This document shows positions 45,745 through 49,816 of a stretch of 49,816 bases of DNA, piece after piece. The notes below the pieces were generated by a model. That model searched no databases, was not told the origin of the DNA, and worked only from the letters and a program-made list of their open reading frames with translations. The stretch comes from a virus. The stretch lies in IMG/VR virus record IMGVR_UViG_3300007734_000716, positions 1 through 49,816 of that record. One strand, 5' to 3'. Both the position numbers and the translations under genes were made by a program. The number at the start of each line of letters is the position of its first letter. Position 1 is the first letter of the stretch.

Positions 45745-48216
45745 ATGGCAGACAACATTGATAAAAGTTTAGCACAAGCACCTCAAGGAATAGAAGCAAT
45801 GGCTATGAGCCAACCTGACTTGAGTATTGAAATTGAAAACCCAGAAAGTGTTACCTTAGATGATGGTAGCATGGAAATTACAATTATTCCTGGTAAAGAA
45901 ACTAACGACTCATTTAATATTAACTTAGCAGAAGATATGGATGAAGGTCAGCTCACTGAATTATCAGGTGATTTAATTGGTGAATATGATGCTGATATTA
46001 ATTCTAGAAAAGATTGGTTAACAACTTATGTAGAAGGCTTAGAGTTATTAGGTCTTAAAGTTGAAGACAGAACAGAACCGTGGCCTGGGGCATGCAATGT
46101 GTACCACCCCTTGATGACAGAAGCGCTGGTTAAATTCCAAGCTGAAACTATGATGGAGACATTTCCAGCGGCAGGCCCAGTTAAAACAGTAATTATCGGT
46201 AAGCAAACAAAAGAAAAAGAAGATGCTGCCGAACGCGTCAAAGATGATATGAATTATCAATTGACCGACATGATGCCAGAATATCGTCCAGAACACGAAC
46301 GCATGCTATGGGGTTTAGGTTTATCTGGTAATGCATTTAAGAAAGTTTATTACGATCCTAACATTGAGCGTCAAGTATCAATGTATGTTCCTGCCGAAGA
46401 TATTGTAGTTCCATATGGCGCATCTAATTTAGAAACAGCAGAACGCGTCACGCACGTGATGAGAAAAACAAAAAATGAATTGCATCGTTTACAAGTAGCA
46501 GGATTTTATCGTGATGTAGATTTAGGTGAACCATTCTTAGATATTGATGAAGCTGAGAAAAAGATTGCAGAGAAACTAGGTTTTAATCCTACAGAGGATG
46601 ACAGATATAAAATCTTAGAGATGCATGTTAACTTAGATTTAGAAAATGGTGATAGTGAAGACGGTATTGCACTACCATATGTAGTTACAATCGAAAAAGG
46701 TACAGGTACTATCTTAGCAATTCGTCGTAATTGGAATCCTGATGATAAATTAAAAGCTAAGCGTCAACACTTTGTACACTACGGATATATTCCAGGATTT
46801 GGTTTTTATTGTTTTGGTTTAATTCATTTAATCGGAGCATTTGCTAAATCAGGTACGATGATTCTTCGTCAATTGGTAGATGCAGGTACACTATCTAATT
46901 TACCAGGCGGTCTCAAGTCTCGTGGGCTACGCATTAAAGGCGACGATACACCGATTGCTCCAGGTGAATGGCGTGATGTAGATGTACCAAGTGGTGCAGT
47001 AAGAGACAACATCTTACCATTACCTTATAAAGAGCCTTCACAAGTATTACAAGGTTTAATGACACAAATCATTGAAGAAGGACGACGTTTTGCATCAGCT
47101 GCTGATATGAAAGTATCTGATATGTCTGCTAACTCTCCAGTAGGTACTACACTAGCAATTCTAGAAAGAACATTAAAAGTAATGAGTGCTGTACAAGCGC
47201 GTATTTACTATGCAATGAAACAAGAGTTTAAATTACTTAAAGGTATTATTCGTGATTACACTCCAACAGAATATAGCTATGAACCTGAAGTAGGTGATAG
47301 ACGTGCTAAACAGTCTGACTATGATAATGTAGATGTTATTCCAGTCTCTGATCCTAATGCTGCAACCATGTCACAAAAAGTGGTTCAGTATCAAGCAGTC
47401 ATGCAAATGGCACAAGCTAATCCACAAATTTATGATCTACCAGAACTTAATAAACAAATGTTAGAAGTATTAGGTGTTAAGAACATTGGTAAATTAATTC
47501 CAACAACTGATGATCAAAAACCAAAAGATCCTGTATCGGAAAATATGGATATTATTAATGGTAAACCTGTTAAAGCATTTATCTATCAAGATCATCAAGC
47601 ACATATTGCAGTTCATATGGCAGCTATGCAAGATCCTAAGATTCAACAAATGGTAGGACAGAACCCACAAGCAGGTGCAATTCAAGCTGCAGCTATGGCA
47701 CATATTAATGAGCACGTTGCGTTTGAGTATAGAAAACAACTTGAAGAGCAATTAGGTGTTCCATTACCTGATCCTAACGAAACATTACCAGAAGATGTGG
47801 AATATGAATTATCTAAAGTAATGGCTGAAGCTGCTAAGAAACTTGCTGCTAAGTCTGCTTCAGAAGTTCAACAACAACAAGCTCAACAACAAATGCAAGA
47901 CCCAATCATTCAAATGCAACAACAAGAGCTACAACTTAAAGCCCAAGATTTGCAAATCAAACAGCAAAAAACTATGGCTGATATTCAAGCTGAACAAACT
48001 AGATTACAACTTGATAAGATGCGTATTGAATCTCAAGAACGTATTGCTGGTGCTCAATTAGGTGCTGATGTTGTTATGAGTGAAAAAGACTTAAAAGCTA
48101 AACAGCTTATGGAAGGCACTCGTCTAGGTATAGATGCAGTTAAAGCTAAAGAACAAGCAGCAATCCAAAGAGAGATGCAAAATAAGCAAAAGGAATCACA
48201 ACCAACCGAGGAGTAA
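45745..48216 (+). CDS. Portal protein (large, P22-like)
   Basis: 823 residues, AAGGAATTA before the ATG. The N-terminal 70 residues are acidic and flexible. The body has W-P-G-A-C-N-V-Y-H-P-L, F-Q-A-E-T-M-M-E-T-F-P-A-A-G-P-V and W-G-L-G-L-S-G-N-A-F-K-K-V-Y-Y-D, patterns of large portal proteins of P22-like podoviruses. The last 170 residues (from about 650) are Gln/Ala/Lys-rich helices (Q-Q-Q-E-L-Q-L-K-A-Q-D-L-Q-I-K), probably a long barrel or crown. It forms the dodecameric ring for DNA entry. The assignment also rests on its position after the terminase. Confidence 0.88.
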   Translation: MADNIDKSLAQAPQGIEAMAMSQPDLSIEIENPESVTLDDGSMEITIIPGKETNDSFNINLAEDMDEGQLTELSGDLIGEYDADINSRKDWLTTYVEGLELLGLKVEDRTEPWPGACNVYHPLMTEALVKFQAETMMETFPAAGPVKTVIIGKQTKEKEDAAERVKDDMNYQLTDMMPEYRPEHERMLWGLGLSGNAFKKVYYDPNIERQVSMYVPAEDIVVPYGASNLETAERVTHVMRKTKNELHRLQVAGFYRDVDLGEPFLDIDEAEKKIAEKLGFNPTEDDRYKILEMHVNLDLENGDSEDGIALPYVVTIEKGTGTILAIRRNWNPDDKLKAKRQHFVHYGYIPGFGFYCFGLIHLIGAFAKSGTMILRQLVDAGTLSNLPGGLKSRGLRIKGDDTPIAPGEWRDVDVPSGAVRDNILPLPYKEPSQVLQGLMTQIIEEGRRFASAADMKVSDMSANSPVGTTLAILERTLKVMSAVQARIYYAMKQEFKLLKGIIRDYTPTEYSYEPEVGDRRAKQSDYDNVDVIPVSDPNAATMSQKVVQYQAVMQMAQANPQIYDLPELNKQMLEVLGVKNIGKLIPTTDDQKPKDPVSENMDIINGKPVKAFIYQDHQAHIAVHMAAMQDPKIQQMVGQNPQAGAIQAAAMAHINEHVAFEYRKQLEEQLGVPLPDPNETLPEDVEYELSKVMAEAAKKLAAKSASEVQQQQAQQQMQDPIIQMQQQELQLKAQDLQIKQQKTMADIQAEQTRLQLDKMRIESQERIAGAQLGADVVMSEKDLKAKQLMEGTRLGIDAVKAKEQAAIQREMQNKQKESQPTEE

Positions 48217-48219
48217 CAT

Positions 48220-48414
48220 ATGGATGAAACGCTAGAATACTTAATCAAAAAGATTGAGGAAAGGCGCATAGATATAGAAAGAAGTTTAGGAGATGGAGCA
48301 GCAAAAGATTATGCTTCGTATCAATATTCAGTAGGTAATATACAAGGTCTACTTACTGTTAAATATATAATCCAAGACCTTGCAAAAAGAATGGAGAGTG
48401 GTGAAGATGAGTGA
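48220..48414 (+). CDS. Small helical protein between portal and GroES-like genes
   Basis: 64 residues, CCGAGGAGTAAC before the ATG. It is charged and helical (E-Y-L-I-K-K-I-E-E-R-R-I-D-I-E-R-S-L-G-D-G). The middle A-S-Y-Q-Y-S-V-G-N-I-Q-G-L is followed by a second helix. Similar short proteins occur at this position in related phages. Function unknown. Confidence 0.7.
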   Translation: MDETLEYLIKKIEERRIDIERSLGDGAAKDYASYQYSVGNIQGLLTVKYIIQDLAKRMESGEDE

Positions 48415-48853
48415 ACAAATACTCACAATGAATAAGAATTTGGTTGATGCAAACGGTCGACCGATTAATATTCCAACAGTAGATGAAGTAAATGCAGAAG
48501 ATATCCCAATTGAAGAAAGAGGATTACAACTGCCAGATCCAAAAGGTTATAGAATTTTATGTGCTATCCCAGAAGCATCGGATACATATGAAAGTGGTTT
48601 AGCAAAAGCTGGCCAAACAAAGCACATTGAAGAACATTCAACTGTAGTTCTATTTGTAGTACGAATGGGTGATATGTGTTACAAAGACGAGTCAAGATTT
48701 CCGACTGGTCCATGGTGTAAAGAGGGTGATTTTATTTTGACACGTGCATACGCAGGTACTCGATTTAAAATCCACGGAAGAGAATTCCGCATTATTAACG
48801 ATGACACTGTAGAAGGTGTTGTGCAAGACCCACGCGGTTATACACGCGCATAA
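48407..48853 (+). CDS. GroES-like co-chaperonin
   Basis: 148 residues from the ATG at 48407, which overlaps the preceding stop by eight bases; a frame from 48380 has no advantage. The C-terminal 100 residues follow the Cpn10 barrel: G-Y-R-I-L-C-A-I-P, a long acidic loop, V-V-R-M-G-D-M-C-Y, then E-G-D-F-I-L-T-R-A-Y-A-G-T-R-F-K-I-H-G-R-E-F-R-I-I-N-D-D-T-V-E-G-V-V. The mobile loop that binds GroEL would be the region I-P-E-A-S-D-T-Y-E-S-G-L-A-K-A-G. A role like T4 gp31 or Rb49 CocO in capsid protein folding fits its place between portal and scaffold. Confidence 0.68.
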   Translation: MSEQILTMNKNLVDANGRPINIPTVDEVNAEDIPIEERGLQLPDPKGYRILCAIPEASDTYESGLAKAGQTKHIEEHSTVVLFVVRMGDMCYKDESRFPTGPWCKEGDFILTRAYAGTRFKIHGREFRIINDDTVEGVVQDPRGYTRA

Positions 48854-48863
48854 GGAGATATAA

Positions 48864-49816
48864 ATGGCTGAAGTAAAAGACGGCGATATTGTTTTTGAAT
48901 ATCCAGATGATGACGAAATTCCAGCGGTTAAACCTGCTGAAGAAAAAGAAGTTGAAGTAAAAGCTGAACCTAAAAAAGAAGTTAAGGTAGAAGTAAAAGG
49001 AGATGATATTGATCTTGAAATTGAAGACGATACTCCGCCAGAAGATAAAGGCAAAGAACCTTTACCTAAAGAGAAAGTTGAAGAGCTAGAAAATGACACA
49101 TTAGAAGATTATTCTGAGCGTGTTAAACAACGTATGGCTCAGCTTAAAAAAGTTTGGCATGACGAAAGACGTGCTAAAGAAGCTGCAGACCGTGAAAGAC
49201 AAGAAGCTATTCGATATGCACAACAAATTGCAGAGGAAAATAAAAAGCTTAAGACTACGTTAAGTTCAGGTGAAACAACTTATATTGAGACACTTAAAAA
49301 TGCTCTTGAAAGTGAACTTGCTTTAGCTAAAGAATCTTACCGTAAAGCCTATGATACAGGGGAAACAGAGAGTATAATTGAAGCACAACAAAAAATGAAT
49401 GATGCTCAGTTTAGACTGTCACAAGCTAAACAATATGAGCCTAGATTTAAAAGTGCTTTACAAGAAACTGAAAATCCTGTATATATACCACAAAATGAAC
49501 AACCTTCATTTAAACCAGACGACAAAGCTTTAAAATGGCAAGAAAAAAACGAGTGGTTTGGTAAAGATGAAGAAATGACAAGCCTTGCATTAGGCTTACA
49601 TGAGAAATTAGTTAGAAGTGGGATCAGTCCTACATCTGATGAATATTATCGTCGTATCGATGGTACGATGCAAAAACGATTCCCAGAATACTTTGGGGAT
49701 GCAACGCTAGACGAGGAAAAACCCGCCGAGCGCACAAAACCTTCGACTGTAGTTGCTCCGGCAACGCGTAGTACCGCGCCTAAAAAAGTACGATTGACGA
49801 AGACACAAGTAGCGTT
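48864..49816 (+). CDS. Scaffolding protein, 3' end outside window
   Basis: 317 codons to the window edge without a stop; AAGGAGATA precedes the ATG. The first 85 residues are very acidic (P-D-D-D-E-I, G-D-D-I-D-L-E-I-E-D-D). Residues 90-230 are charged helix (A-Q-L-K-K-V-W-H-D-E-R-R-A-K-E-A). A Trp-rich segment (K-W-Q-E-K-N-E-W-F-G-K-D) and a Pro/Thr-rich linker follow, ending at L-T-K-T-Q-V-A, the usual beginning of a short C-terminal helix. This is the typical build of a phage scaffold protein. The major capsid gene should lie just beyond. Confidence 0.75.
   Translation, partial: MAEVKDGDIVFEYPDDDEIPAVKPAEEKEVEVKAEPKKEVKVEVKGDDIDLEIEDDTPPEDKGKEPLPKEKVEELENDTLEDYSERVKQRMAQLKKVWHDERRAKEAADRERQEAIRYAQQIAEENKKLKTTLSSGETTYIETLKNALESELALAKESYRKAYDTGETESIIEAQQKMNDAQFRLSQAKQYEPRFKSALQETENPVYIPQNEQPSFKPDDKALKWQEKNEWFGKDEEMTSLALGLHEKLVRSGISPTSDEYYRRIDGTMQKRFPEYFGDATLDEEKPAERTKPSTVVAPATRSTAPKKVRLTKTQVA

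Overview
The window is part of the genome of a tailed bacteriophage with an AT-rich genome. The internal virion gene set (a GNAT-fold protein like T7 gp13, an Ala/Gln-rich gp14-like protein, a coiled-coil protein and a 2002-residue giant protein) beside a P22 gp10/T7 gp12-like tail protein suggests a short-tailed, podovirus-like particle. The style of genes (Leu-type DNA polymerase A, 2OG-Fe(II) oxygenases, glycine-rich fibre protein) resembles uncultured phages of aquatic AT-rich bacteria. Host and environment are inference; nothing in the window names the host. No integrase, RNA polymerase, tRNA or CRISPR array was recognised.

Layout. Positions 1-17626 (+) hold the end of a tail or fibre gene, two fibre proteins, a small fibre-associated protein, a cupin-like protein, a 2OG-Fe(II) oxygenase, the lysis cassette (small membrane proteins, 3TM holin, T4-type lysozyme), a large tail protein and the internal virion proteins. 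Positions 17623-40377 (-) form a long, tightly overlapped early/replication arm: primase-helicase, HTH protein, Zn-cysteine (possibly ssDNA-binding) protein, SNF2-type helicase, HNH and Cas4-like nucleases, a second 2OG oxygenase, DNA polymerase A, SleB-type hydrolase, DUF3310, VRR-NUC, and a MoxR ATPase / VWA-metallopeptidase / DUF3150-like module, interleaved with many genes of 40-110 codons. Several of these small genes overlap their neighbours by ATGA or TAATG and are easily missed.

Positions 40378-41165 are non-coding and carry twelve TGTTCCA/TGGAACA repeats arranged as a large dyad around an AT-rich tract and G/C runs: the best candidate for a replication origin or master control region. 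From 41166 to 43481 (-) lie separately controlled genes with their own promoters (TTTACA-17-GATAAA twice) and strong hairpins, ending with a SprT-like protease gene. From 43575 (+) the head module begins: putative small terminase, large terminase, portal, a small protein, a GroES-like co-chaperonin and a scaffolding protein cut by the window end. The major capsid gene is not in the window; it would be expected just past the right edge, and the left edge opens in the middle of a tail gene. This fits a circular or circularly permuted genome with its head-tail junction outside the window.

How it works together (inference): the minus-strand arm is expressed early from promoters near 40.5, 37.9 and 25.1 kb and supplies replication, recombination and host-takeover proteins. 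The plus-strand late module, starting from about 43.5 kb and continuing through the fibre/lysis/internal-protein genes, builds and releases virions. The two arms converge at 17623-17626, where the stop codons overlap.
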